64,000 bases of DNA from Amycolatopsis lexingtonensis (GTDB lineage Bacteria; Actinomycetota; Actinomycetes; Mycobacteriales; Pseudonocardiaceae): assembly GCF_014873755.1 (NCBI RefSeq), contig NZ_JADBEG010000001.1:8592501-8656500 (forward strand), written 5' to 3'. This document shows positions 22,101-29,460 of this stretch, piece after piece. Both the position numbers and the translations under genes were made by a program. The first letter of the stretch is position 1. Each line of letters opens with the position of its first letter. The notes below the pieces were generated by a model. It saw nothing but the letters and a program-made list of their open reading frames with translations, was not told the DNA's origin and did no database searches.

Positions 22101-23264
22101 CAGACGGTCACCTACTCGTTCGTGGTGACCAACACGGGCAACCGGACGCTCACCGCCGTGACAGTGCGGGAAACGGCGTTCTCCGGCATCGGAGGGCTCT
22201 CGCCGCTGTCCTGCCCGGGCGGCGGCGCCACAGTGGCCGTCCTGGCGCCGGGCGAGCAAGCGGTCTGCACGGCCACGTATGTGCTCACCCAGTCCGATGT
22301 GGACTCCGGGCACGTGACGAACACGGCGGTCGCCACCGGCACCCCGCCCGGTGGGACCGAGCCACCGACCTCGGACCCGTCGACGGTCGTCGTGCCGACC
22401 CCGCCGGACGCCGCGCTGACGCTGGCCAAGACGGCCACGCCGGGCACGGTCTCCGCGGCCGGCCAGCAGATCACCTATGCGTTCCTGGTGACCAACACCG
22501 GCAACGTCACGCTCGCCCCGGTGACGGTCCGCGAGACCCGCTTCACCGGCAGCGGCGCCGCGCCGGTGCCGGTCTGCCCGGGCGGTGCGCTGGCTCCCGG
22601 GCAGCGGGTCACCTGCACCGCGACCTACCGCGTGACGCAGTCCGATGTGGACGCCGGATCGATCGGCAACACCGCCGTGGCGTCCGGCACCCCACCGGAA
22701 GGCGGCAGCCCGGTCGACTCGAAGCCCGCGACCGCGACCGTGCACGCCACCGCGGCCGGCGCGCTCGCGATCACGAAGGCCGCCGGTCCGGTGGACGTGA
22801 ACCGCGACGGGAGCATCGGAGCCGGGGACCGGATCGGGTGGACGATCACGGTCACCAACACCGGCACGGCCACCGTCGGTGAGATCAAGGTCGACGACCC
22901 GTCCGCCGGCCCCGTGACCTGCCCGGGCACCGTGCTCGCCCCGGGCCAGGCGATGACCTGTACCGTGCCGCCGCACACGGTCACCGCGGCGGACGTCACG
23001 GCCGGCCGGGTCCGCAACGTCGCCACCGCCACCGGGACCGGTCCCGACGGCAAGCCGGTCGCGGGCGGCGAGGCGACCGCCGTCGTCCCGGTGGTTCCCG
23101 TGCCGCCGCCGGGATCCCGTCCAGGACCGGCGACGGGACCGGGGGAGCCGCCGCACCGGTTGCCGGACACCGGTGTGGACGTGGGACGGCAGCTCGCCTT
23201 GGCAGGCCTGCTGCTGATCGCCGGGCTCGCGCTGTGCCTGGCCGGGCGACGACGGCGCGCCTGA
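19179..23264 (+). CDS. Large LPxTG-anchored surface protein with eight DUF11-type repeats
   Basis: The 1361-residue product has an N-terminal signal peptide (about residues 1-40, Arg-rich then LLVVVLLALGVLAPG). An N-terminal domain of about 325 residues carries only a few Cys. From about residue 366 eight related modules follow, each with (L/I).LVK-type starts, VTYSFLVTNTGNVTL, a C-P strand, LAPGQ.VTCTATY and DAGS..NTA. The C-terminus is LPDTG (1328-1332), a membrane helix and an RRRR tail, so a sortase would link it to peptidoglycan. The modules are of the DUF11/CARDB-like Ig type used as stalks or adhesive rods. Modules 1 and 8 differ from the others (both carry PVDVN near the start). Export and wall anchoring are well supported; the ligand is unknown. 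Confidence 0.85.
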   Translation: MSGVVFGARKSRRGVSGLLVVVLLALGVLAPGTAPRASAAEARSCGFATAGTGTYARTLCWFDLSGYSAAEATSPAGQRLVFALPGGYRLSATLTVSGGPVAPSALPTYSAAYLGNSGHYTGVPGRPALYQTASGTTTVAALTDIVATDASGAVVKGYGLVGADVESTDVGESIEWTSSAPIESLTADGSGPGIGNACGGGYTGIGTRTVHCAGRVNAKKTGTAIVAAEDPATFTQRMVGGGRQAVGFGVLVSSLQMAKKVVRGFAGDSFAVSVASSGGAVLGSADTQGGTSATTGEVTVLAGARGGDYTLREAATSGLESNYDRSWTCTRNGAADSELPSGDAGGSVRVHIGIGDFVSCTVTNTAKAATLQLVKHAASPVDVNGNGITDAGDTIGYTFTVTNTGALALHDIAVTDAKAGVVTCPRPALAPGESQTCTARTPYPISKADESDGAALNTATASGLPPGVTTRVTSNPSSTRTPTESPKPALTLKKSASPDDPEAYTAGRRITYSFLVTNTGNVPLGEVGVDETAFSGSGVLSTPVCPVATLAPGASTTCTATYVLTQDDVDSGLLHNTAIAHGKQPGSPDPTTSNPATVSVPTPAHPAITLVKTAEPTIVGRAGQVVTYTFTVTNTGDVTLRGVGVDETRFTGSGPAPAISCPDAVLAPGASQTCRATYPVTQADIDAGSIENTAVAHGTAPRATEPTTSAPSSAKVTADRSAALALVKSAAPGAVAAAGEPVRYSFLVTNTGNVTLTDVTVTEEAFSGSGSLSAVSCPAGAAVVPVLAPGQTVTCTADYTVTQADLDAGRITNSATAAGTPPGGLPTVTTPPASAVVTARGGAALTLVKSVEPATVDGAGHTVTYRFAVTNTGNRTLTSVAVRETAFTGTGTPPVIACPSDTLAPGQAVTCTATYTLTQADADAGSVTNTAEATGSPPQGDPVTSGPSQATVTVPGRPGLSLVKSADGGHFEAGQTVTYSFVVTNTGNRTLTAVTVRETAFSGIGGLSPLSCPGGGATVAVLAPGEQAVCTATYVLTQSDVDSGHVTNTAVATGTPPGGTEPPTSDPSTVVVPTPPDAALTLAKTATPGTVSAAGQQITYAFLVTNTGNVTLAPVTVRETRFTGSGAAPVPVCPGGALAPGQRVTCTATYRVTQSDVDAGSIGNTAVASGTPPEGGSPVDSKPATATVHATAAGALAITKAAGPVDVNRDGSIGAGDRIGWTITVTNTGTATVGEIKVDDPSAGPVTCPGTVLAPGQAMTCTVPPHTVTAADVTAGRVRNVATATGTGPDGKPVAGGEATAVVPVVPVPPPGSRPGPATGPGEPPHRLPDTGVDVGRQLALAGLLLIAGLALCLAGRRRRA
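20279..23090 (+). repeat. Eight tandem Ig-like modules within the wall protein
   Basis: Each unit is about 110-125 residues (330-375 bases) and contains the VTNTG and LAPG..(V/Q)TC landmarks. The six inner units are closest to one another; the first and last are more divergent and share a DVN.(N/D)G insert, as if an original two-unit stalk had been expanded in the middle. Confidence 0.8.
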
Positions 23265-23343
23265 GCAAAACGGGTCGTTCGAGGTCCGGCTGGAAGCGTC
23301 CCGGTGTATGCCGGGTGGGCTTTCCGGCCGGGCCTCGAAGGTT

Positions 23344-24561
23344 TCACCCGACGGTAACCGGAAACTTCGCCGGACCACGCAGGTTGATCCGCCCGTTCCA
23401 CTCCAGCGTCCCGGCGAACCCGAGGTCCGGGAACCGCTGCACCAACCGGCTGATCGCCACCTGACCCTCCAGCCGCGCCAACGCCGCACCCAGGCAGTGG
23501 TGCGGCCCAGCACCGAACGAAACCTGGTGGCGCGCCTCCGGGCGGTCCAAACGCAACTCCGCGGCATCCGGCCCGAAGAACCGCTCATCCCGGTTCGCCG
23601 AACCCAAGCAGGCCAACACGAAAGTCCCCGCCGGAATCTCCTTACCCGCCAATGAATAAGGCGAAGTCGTGATCCGCCGCGTCTGCTGCACCGGCGAGTC
23701 GTACCGCAAGAACTCCTCCACCGCATTCGACGCCAGCTCCGGCTGAGCACGCAGCAGCGCAAGCTGATCCGGGTTCCGCAGCAACGCGTTCACCCCATTG
23801 GCGATCAGGTTGACCGTCGTCTCGTGACCCGCCACGTACAGCAGCACCACCTGCGCCACCAGCTCGTCCCCGTCCAGGACCTGCCCGTCGTGCTCAGCCG
23901 CGATCAACGCCGTAAGCAGGTCGTCCGCCGGGTGGTTGCGCTTCCACTCGATCACCGAACGGGTGATCGCCGACAGCTCCGCGTCCGCCGACGCGATCGC
24001 CCGCGCCGTCTCCTCGTCCGCCACGATCTCCAGTGAGCGCACCAGGGTTCCGCTCAGCTCGCGGATGCGTGCGTGGTCGGTCGGCGGCATGCCGAGCATC
24101 GTCGAAATCACCGCGAACGGCAGCGGGAACGCCAGTTCCTCGACCAGGTCCGACGTGCCCTTCTCCGCCATCCGCTCCAACGAGGCGTCGACGAGTGAGA
24201 CGATCTGCGGCTCGAGCGCCGCGACCGCGCGGCGGGTGAACACCTTCGTCACCAGTGAGCGCAAGCGGGTGTGGTCGGGCGGGTCGCGGTCGAGCATCGA
24301 CAGGTTCAGCGCGCCGGGGTCCGCGGCCGGGGCCAGCGCGGCCTGCTGGTCGAGGAATGGGCCCGCGGCCAGGTTCTGGATCTCCACCGAGAGCCCCGCG
24401 CGCAGCAGCGCCGAGACGTCTTCGTAGCGCGAGACGAACCAGAAACCCAGCGGGTGGCTCTGCACCGGATCCTCGTCGCGAAGCACCTTGTACTGCGCGT
24501 ACGGGTCTTCGAAGAACCCTGGCGCGAACGGGTTGAAGAGCAGCTCGTCGGTGTTCGTCAT
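23344..24561 (-). CDS. Cytochrome P450
   Basis: The 405-residue protein is a complete bacterial class P450. The I-helix has AGHETT (oxygen activation), the K-helix has EFLR (ExxR), and FGAGPHHCLGA carries the haem-ligand Cys. The protein is soluble and needs a ferredoxin and reductase encoded elsewhere; none is adjacent. The start is ATG at 24561. It is divergent from a TetR regulator with a perfect palindrome between them, so its substrate is probably the inducer of that regulator. The substrate cannot be predicted from sequence. Confidence 0.95.
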   Translation of the reverse strand: MTNTDELLFNPFAPGFFEDPYAQYKVLRDEDPVQSHPLGFWFVSRYEDVSALLRAGLSVEIQNLAAGPFLDQQAALAPAADPGALNLSMLDRDPPDHTRLRSLVTKVFTRRAVAALEPQIVSLVDASLERMAEKGTSDLVEELAFPLPFAVISTMLGMPPTDHARIRELSGTLVRSLEIVADEETARAIASADAELSAITRSVIEWKRNHPADDLLTALIAAEHDGQVLDGDELVAQVVLLYVAGHETTVNLIANGVNALLRNPDQLALLRAQPELASNAVEEFLRYDSPVQQTRRITTSPYSLAGKEIPAGTFVLACLGSANRDERFFGPDAAELRLDRPEARHQVSFGAGPHHCLGAALARLEGQVAISRLVQRFPDLGFAGTLEWNGRINLRGPAKFPVTVG

Positions 24562-24590
24562 CGCAAACCCCCAGAGACCTACGCCGTGTC

Positions 24591-24619
24591 TGTGACATAC
24601 ACAGTGTATGTCCTATGCT
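24591..24619 (+). promoter_or_regulatory. TetR operator palindrome overlapping the tetR promoter
   Basis: GACATACAC (24594-24602) and GTGTATGTC (24604-24612) form a perfect 19-base palindrome around one A. TGTGAC at 24591-24596 and TATGCT at 24614-24619 are 17 bases apart and could be the -35 and -10 boxes of the tetR gene. Bound repressor would cover this promoter and also lie 33 bases before the P450 start on the other strand. Confidence 0.75.
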
Positions 24620-24625
24620 TTGCGC

Positions 24626-25234
24626 ATGTCGACCGTCAAGAGCCGGCGGGAGCAGTACTCCGAGGCCACCCGGGCCGCCCTGCTGTCGGCGGCCACCCGC
24701 CGGTTCTTCGAGCACGGCTTCGGTGGCACCGCCCTGGAGGACATCGCCGCCGACATCCAGGCGACGCGTGGCGCGATCTACCACCACTTCGCGAACAAGA
24801 CGGCGCTCTTCGAGGCCGTGTTCGAGCAGTTGGAGACCGAGGCGATGGAGCTGTCCGCGGCCGCGGCGGCCCGTGCGGACGATCCGTGGGCGGCGGCCTT
24901 CGCCGCGCTCGACGCGTTCCTCGACCGCTGCTGCGACCCGGTGTACGGCCGGCTGGTCTGGCAGGAAGCCCCGATCGCCCTCGGCTGGCTGCGCTGGCAG
25001 GCGGCCGAGGAGCAGTTCGCCTACGGCCTGGTCGAGCAGCTGATCAAGGCGCTGGTGGACGGCGGCGACATCGACGACCAGCCGCTGGAGACGACGACCC
25101 GGCTGGTGTTCGGCATGCTCGGCACGGCCGGGATGGCGCTGGCCGAAGCGTCCGATGTGGACAAAGCGCGGCTGAAGGCGGAATACGCCGCGGTCATCGG
25201 GAGGATGGCTTCGGGACTACGCCCTTCGGCGTAA
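24626..25234 (+). CDS. TetR-family repressor
   Basis: The 202-residue product has an N-terminal HTH (ALLSAATRRFFEHGFGGTAL... and ATRGAIYHHFANKTALFEAV) and a helical ligand domain. An ATG at 24608 is in frame but lies inside the operator palindrome, so I chose ATG at 24626. With the -10 box at 24614-24619 the transcript would start at about the ATG, so translation may be leaderless. Being divergent from the P450 with one shared palindrome, it most likely represses both genes and is released by a P450 substrate or related compound. Confidence 0.9.
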   Translation: MSTVKSRREQYSEATRAALLSAATRRFFEHGFGGTALEDIAADIQATRGAIYHHFANKTALFEAVFEQLETEAMELSAAAAARADDPWAAAFAALDAFLDRCCDPVYGRLVWQEAPIALGWLRWQAAEEQFAYGLVEQLIKALVDGGDIDDQPLETTTRLVFGMLGTAGMALAEASDVDKARLKAEYAAVIGRMASGLRPSA

Positions 25235-25392
25235 CGGCGATGATTCGCCGCCGCGGTGCCGCCTGGTCCGGAAAGAACGGCGTCGAAGGCCATTTTCAAG
25301 AGTGCTTCCGCGGCTATTCGGGCCCATTCGTGTTTAAGGGGGCACCCTGTGTAGTGCTTGTGCGGTCTGTGTAAGCTCCGGATTCGCTTGAC

Positions 25393-25410
25393 CGGGTGAT
25401 CACTCACCCG
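25393..25410. promoter_or_regulatory. Inverted repeat upstream of the thioester surface protein
   Basis: CGGGTGA (25393-25399) and TCACCCG (25404-25410) form a perfect repeat around TCAC, and GATTCG/CGAATC extend it outside. It overlaps a TTGACC at 25388-25393 that could be a -35 box. It may be an operator or a leader hairpin. Confidence 0.35.
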
Positions 25411-25486
25411 AATCGGTGGCCGCCGCGATCGACGCCTGTCATCTGCGCGGCCCTCACGTCGTGGTTCGGGCTCGGATAGGAGATTT

Positions 25487-26638
25487 ATGCAGGTCAGGTC
25501 AGCTCTCGTGCGTGGCGGGATCGCGGTGCTCGCCGCGGCTGCCGCGGTCATGGTCGGTGCCCCCTCGGCCCTCGCGGACGACGGCGCGGCGCGCGGCCGG
25601 GTCAGCGAAAACGCCGGCACCGTCGGCTACCGGCTCAACCTCGAGGGCGGCGGTGACTACATCACCAAGCTGTTCTCGCTGAAGCTGTCCGACGGCAGCA
25701 CGCTCAAGCTCTACTGCGTGCAGATCACCGTCGGCATGCGCACCGACGTCGACATGGTCGAGACCCCGTGGAACAAGTACCCCGCCGCGAACTCGCCCTT
25801 CGAGAAGAACAGCGCGAAGATCAACTGGGTGCTGCACCACGGCTACCCGGGCGTCGGGCTGGACGCGCTGGGCAGCACGCTGTCGAAGGCCGGCGTCAAG
25901 GTCAACGACGGCATCTCCGAGCGCGAAGCGATCGCCGCCACGCAGGCCGCCGTGTGGCACTTCAGCGACGGCGTGAACCTGAACCTCACGAAGCCGCTGG
26001 CCGAGAACAACCCGGCCGAGGCCAACGCCGACGTCGCCGCGCTCTACGGCTACCTGACCGGTGACGAGAACAAGGGCATCGCGCAGCAGCCGAAGCCGAC
26101 CCTGAACATCGCCGCGGACAAGACCGAAGGTGCCGCGGGCACCAAGATCGGCCCGTTCAGCGTCGCCACCTCCGGTGACATCACGTCGCTGACCACCGAG
26201 CTGCCCGACGGCGTCAAGGTCACCGACGCCGACGGCAAGGAGCTGAAGTCCACGGACGTCAAGGACGGCAGCAAGCTGTTCGTCGACGTCCCGGCCGGCG
26301 TGAAGCCGGGCAACGGCTCGTTCTCGCTCAAGGTCACCGGCGAGCTGGACACCGGCCGCCTGTTCGTCGCCGACAACTACGCCAAGAAGCCGGCGCAGTC
26401 GCTGATCGTCGCCGACTCGGAGAAGACCCAGGTGACCGCGAAGGCGGCCGCGACCTGGACCGAGGCGGGCGCCCCGGCCACCAGCACCGCGCCGACCACC
26501 CCGGGTGGCGCGCAGTCCGGTGGCGGCGACCTGGCCAACACCGGTGTCGACGCCGCGGTTCCGTTCGGTGTCGGCGGCCTGCTGCTGGGCGGCGGCGCGC
26601 TGATGCTGCTGGTCAACCGGCGTCGCAGCCGCGCGTAA
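25487..26638 (+). CDS. LAxTG-anchored thioester-domain (TQXA) surface protein
   Basis: The 383-residue protein has a signal peptide (about 1-30, cut after ALA). Its thioester domain has Cys77 in YCVQ and Gln153 in AATQAAVWHF, the pair that forms an internal Cys-Gln thioester in Gram-positive adhesins. A beta-rich second domain follows (about 200-320), then a Thr/Pro/Gly linker, LANTG (349-353), a membrane helix and an RRRSRA tail. Such proteins bind host or matrix amines covalently. In soil actinomycetes LAxTG proteins are sorted by housekeeping class E-type enzymes and some have roles in aerial growth. ATG at 25487 follows GGATAGGAG. A strong terminator follows. Confidence 0.9.
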   Translation: MQVRSALVRGGIAVLAAAAAVMVGAPSALADDGAARGRVSENAGTVGYRLNLEGGGDYITKLFSLKLSDGSTLKLYCVQITVGMRTDVDMVETPWNKYPAANSPFEKNSAKINWVLHHGYPGVGLDALGSTLSKAGVKVNDGISEREAIAATQAAVWHFSDGVNLNLTKPLAENNPAEANADVAALYGYLTGDENKGIAQQPKPTLNIAADKTEGAAGTKIGPFSVATSGDITSLTTELPDGVKVTDADGKELKSTDVKDGSKLFVDVPAGVKPGNGSFSLKVTGELDTGRLFVADNYAKKPAQSLIVADSEKTQVTAKAAATWTEAGAPATSTAPTTPGGAQSGGGDLANTGVDAAVPFGVGGLLLGGGALMLLVNRRRSRA

Positions 26639-26651
26639 GCAAGTCCCGTGA

Positions 26652-26685
26652 ACGGGGCCGGTCCACTGTGGACCGGCCCCGTTTT
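26652..26685 (+). terminator. Strong rho-independent terminator
   Basis: ACGGGGCCGGTCC and GGACCGGCCCCGT pair perfectly around ACTGT, followed by TTTT (overlapping the last stem base). It ends the surface-protein gene. Confidence 0.9.
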
Positions 26686-26769
26686 CGTGTTCGGACCAAG
26701 ACGTTCGGATTGCGATCATCGGGGCACAACCGGACGAAACGCCGGGTAATTGGTCTAGACTTTTTCGCC

Positions 26770-27666
26770 ATGCGCGGTACCACCGTTCCGCCCGGGACGC
26801 CCTGCCCGCCGACGAGGCCGGGCGAACTGCCGATGCACCGGCTGGAAGTGCCGGCCCCGCACTCACCCCCGATCGCCGTCGGCACGTTCGACGCGCTCGG
26901 GCCGCTGTCACGCGCGGAGTTCCCGCACCGGCACACCTTCCACGAGCTCGTCCACGTCACCGGCGGCACCGGCGCGCACGTCGTCGAGCTGGCGCGCTGG
27001 CCGTTGCGGCCGCCGCACCTCGGCGTCATCGCGCCGGGCCAGGTACACCAGTGGGCCGACGTCCGCGGCCTCGACGGGCACGTCGTCGTGTTCACCGACG
27101 ACTTCCTCCTCGACTACCCCGCCGACCGCGAGCTGCTGCGGCGGCTGAGCGCGCGGCCGTGGCTGGAACTGGACGCCCGCGCGAACGCCGGTGTCACGCG
27201 GCTGATCGCCGATCTGGAAGACGAATACCGGCGCGGTGGCGATGACTCCGAGTCGGTGCTGCGCGCGCTGCTGCACGTCCTCGTCGTGCGCGCGGGACGC
27301 CTGCCGGGGACGCCGGAAGCGCCGCCCGCGCCCGCCGGCGCGGTGGCCGCGGAGTTCGCCCGGCTCTCCGCCCGCACCGAACTCGGGCTCTGGTCGGTGA
27401 CCGCGCACGCCGAACGCATCGGCGTCACCCCCGGTCACCTCACCGAAGCGGTGAAGGCGGCGACCGGCCGCACCGCCGCGCAGCTGCTGCGCGAGGCCAG
27501 GACCCGGGAGGCGCAGCGGTTCCTGCTCCGGACGGACCTCACCGTGCGGCAGGTGGCGAGCCGCGTCGGGTTCGCCGATCCGGCCTACTTCTGCCGGTTC
27601 TTCCGCCGGGAGACCGGGCTCAGCCCCGGCGATTTCCGGCGCGCCGGGGAGATTCACCACGACTGA
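26770..27666 (+). CDS. AraC-family regulator
   Basis: I take the ATG at 26770 as start; open codons upstream run through the terminator. The 298-residue product has an N-terminal cupin-like sensor (HRHTFHELVHVTGG, APGQVHQW) and a C-terminal AraC DNA-binding domain with two HTHs (GLWSVTAHAERIGVTPGHL and LTVRQVASRVGFADPAYFCRFFRRETGLSP). It is 79 bases upstream of the secreted dioxygenase and in the same direction, so it most likely controls that gene in response to an aromatic or related ligand. Confidence 0.9.
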   Translation: MRGTTVPPGTPCPPTRPGELPMHRLEVPAPHSPPIAVGTFDALGPLSRAEFPHRHTFHELVHVTGGTGAHVVELARWPLRPPHLGVIAPGQVHQWADVRGLDGHVVVFTDDFLLDYPADRELLRRLSARPWLELDARANAGVTRLIADLEDEYRRGGDDSESVLRALLHVLVVRAGRLPGTPEAPPAPAGAVAAEFARLSARTELGLWSVTAHAERIGVTPGHLTEAVKAATGRTAAQLLREARTREAQRFLLRTDLTVRQVASRVGFADPAYFCRFFRRETGLSPGDFRRAGEIHHD

Positions 27667-27745
27667 CCGGTCCAGTCCATCGTCGCCCGGGGAGTGCGCT
27701 GCCTACGTTCGAGGGGATCCCCGACGCCCCCACGAGGAGCAAGGC

Positions 27746-28567
27746 ATGGACGAAGAGAACAAGCTCAGCCGCAAGACGGTGCTCAAGGCCGCGCTCGCGG
27801 CGGGTGTCGCCGCGCCGGTCGCGCTGATCGGCGGCCCCGCGCTCGCCCGCACCACCGTCGCCGGCGGCACCGTCCCGGCGCTGACCCCGGAGTGCCACGA
27901 CGGCGACGAGCCGACGATCGAGCAGACCGAAGGCCCGTACTTCAAGCCGAATTCGCCCGAGCGGACCAACCTCGTCACGCCCGGTACCCAGGGCACCCGG
28001 CTCACCGTGACCGGGTACGTCTTCGGCCTCGCGTGCCAGCCGGTGAACCGCGCTCTGCTGGACTTCTGGCAGGCGGACGTCAACGGCGCCTACGACAACA
28101 CCGGCTACACCTTCCGCGGCCACCAGTACACCGACGCACAGGGCGCGTTCACGCTGTCCACGATCGTGCCCGGCCTCTACCCGGGCCGGACGCGGCACAT
28201 CCACGTCAAGGTGCAGGCCCCCGGCCGGCCGATCCTGACCACGCAGCTCTACTTCCCCAACGAGCCGCGCAACAACACCGACACGATCTTCGACGCGCGG
28301 CTGCTGATGACCGTGCGCGACAACGGTTCCGCGAAGGAGGCGGCGTTCGACTTCGTGCTCAACGTGCCGCAGACCGGCACCCCGACGCCGACGACGGGCG
28401 TGCCGACTTCCACGCCACCCGGGGGCACTTCCTGGGCGGTGGGCACCAGTTTCGCGGCGGGTGCCCGGGTCACCTACGGCGGTCAGGGGTACGTGTGCCT
28501 GCAGGGGCACACCGCCCAGCCGGGCTGGGAACCCCCGAACGTCCCGGCCCTGTGGCAGGCCGGGTGA
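27746..28567 (+). CDS. Tat-exported intradiol dioxygenase-like protein with chitin-binding module
   Basis: The 273-residue product has a twin-Arg-like start (SRKTVLKAALAAGVAAP), suggesting Tat export. The middle is an intradiol ring-cleavage dioxygenase fold: EGPYF (about 62-66), a Tyr-rich YDNTGYTFRG region, PGLYPGRTRHIHVKV with the two His iron ligands, and TTQLYF. After a Thr/Pro linker (about 208-225) the C-terminus is a CBM5/12-type module (W..G, GQGYVCLQGHTA, GWEPPNVPALWQ). The family cleaves catechols, so this looks like an extracellular enzyme held on chitin or a similar polymer. The iron ligands seem present, so it is probably active; the substrate is unknown. ATG follows GAGGAGCAAGGC. 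Confidence 0.85.
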   Translation: MDEENKLSRKTVLKAALAAGVAAPVALIGGPALARTTVAGGTVPALTPECHDGDEPTIEQTEGPYFKPNSPERTNLVTPGTQGTRLTVTGYVFGLACQPVNRALLDFWQADVNGAYDNTGYTFRGHQYTDAQGAFTLSTIVPGLYPGRTRHIHVKVQAPGRPILTTQLYFPNEPRNNTDTIFDARLLMTVRDNGSAKEAAFDFVLNVPQTGTPTPTTGVPTSTPPGGTSWAVGTSFAAGARVTYGGQGYVCLQGHTAQPGWEPPNVPALWQAG

Positions 28568-28597
28568 CCTCCCGCCCGAGGTGTTCCTGAGGAGGGA

Positions 28598-28629
28598 GGC
28601 GGGTCCCGGTCCGCACGCCGGGGCCCGCC
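28598..28629 (+). terminator. GC-rich hairpin after the dioxygenase gene
   Basis: GGCGGGTCCCGG and CCGGGGCCCGCC form a 12-pair stem with one G-U pair and an 8-base loop. There is no T-run, so it is a hairpin terminator of the kind frequent in high-GC actinomycetes or a 3' stabiliser. Confidence 0.6.
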
Positions 28630-28691
28630 GACCCCCCAGAATCCGCCGTTAGGGGTCGACGCGGGACGGCGCGCCTGCCAGATTGGCGGGC

Positions 28692-29438
28692 ATGAGCATT
28701 TCCATCGAAGCCGCGGAGTGGATCCGGCGCTTCCACCCGGCGCCGGCCGCGCCGGCGCGGCTGGTGTGCTTCCCGCACGCCGGGGGATCGGCGAGCTACT
28801 TCCACCCCGTGTCGGCCGCGCTGGCGCCGTCGGTGGAGGTGCTGGCCGTGCAGTACCCCGGCCGCCAGGACCGGTACGCCGAAGCGCCGGTGGACGACCT
28901 GTTCGTGCTCGCCGACCGGCTGGTCGACGTGCTGGCCGCGGAGCTCACCGGGCCGGTCGCGTTCTTCGGCCACAGCATGGGCGCCAGCCTGGCGTTCGAG
29001 GTCGCACGGCGGCTCGAGGAGCGTGGCACGCGGCTGCTCGCCCTGTTCGTTTCCGGGCGGCGCGCGCCTTCGGCGTTCCGCGACGAGCGGGTCCACGAGA
29101 AGGACGACGACGCGCTGCTGGCCGAGGTCAAGCGGCTCAGCGGCACCGATTCGCGGGTGCTGGAGGACGACGAGATCCTCCGCATGGTGCTGCCCGCGCT
29201 GCGCAGCGACTACAAGGCCGCCGAGCTCTACCGCTACCGTCCCGGCCCGGACGTCAGTGCCCCGGTGGTCGCCCTGATCGGCGACCAGGACCCGAAGGTC
29301 ACCGAGGCCGAGGCGCGGCAGTGGGCGGAGCGCACGTCCGGCGGGTTCGAGCTGCACAGCTACCCGGGCGGGCACTTCTACCTCAACGACCACGCCCCGG
29401 CGGTCATCCGGCTGATCGGCGAACGGCTCGCCCGCTGA
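28692..29438 (+). CDS. Type II thioesterase
   Basis: The 248-residue protein is the stand-alone editing thioesterase of NRPS/PKS systems (RifR/RedJ-like). CFPHAGGSASYFHP is the characteristic N-terminal motif, FFGHSMG carries the nucleophile Ser, GDQDPKVTE the acid and GGHFYLNDH the catalytic His. It removes wrong acyl groups from carrier proteins. No synthase lies within this window, so it must serve one elsewhere, or has moved. I chose ATG at 28692 (MSISIEAAEW); an ATG three codons earlier is possible. It is convergent with the chitinase gene. Confidence 0.9.
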   Translation: MSISIEAAEWIRRFHPAPAAPARLVCFPHAGGSASYFHPVSAALAPSVEVLAVQYPGRQDRYAEAPVDDLFVLADRLVDVLAAELTGPVAFFGHSMGASLAFEVARRLEERGTRLLALFVSGRRAPSAFRDERVHEKDDDALLAEVKRLSGTDSRVLEDDEILRMVLPALRSDYKAAELYRYRPGPDVSAPVVALIGDQDPKVTEAEARQWAERTSGGFELHSYPGGHFYLNDHAPAVIRLIGERLAR

Positions 29439-29451
29439 GCGAGCCGTTCGC
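29419..29451. terminator. Bidirectional terminator between convergent genes
   Basis: GCGAACGGCTCGC (29419-29431) and GCGAGCCGTTCGC (29439-29451) are perfect inverted repeats around CCGCTGA; the stop of the thioesterase lies in the loop. The position between two convergent genes suggests it serves both. Confidence 0.75.
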
Positions 29452-29460
29452 GTCCGGAGT

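Noticed and set aside
20279..23090. The repeats as a CRISPR or tandem non-coding array
   Set aside because: They are in frame protein modules of 110-125 residues with diverged codons, so they are Ig-like domains.
19494..23762. Open frame of more than 1400 codons on the minus strand opposite the wall protein
   Set aside because: It is an antisense shadow of the repeated GC-rich gene: composition is Arg/Gly/His-rich, it has no motif or binding site, and it runs into the P450 gene.
27694..28590. 298-codon frame overlapping the dioxygenase gene in another phase
   Set aside because: Arg/His-rich shadow; the true frame carries the Tat signal, iron ligands and binding module.
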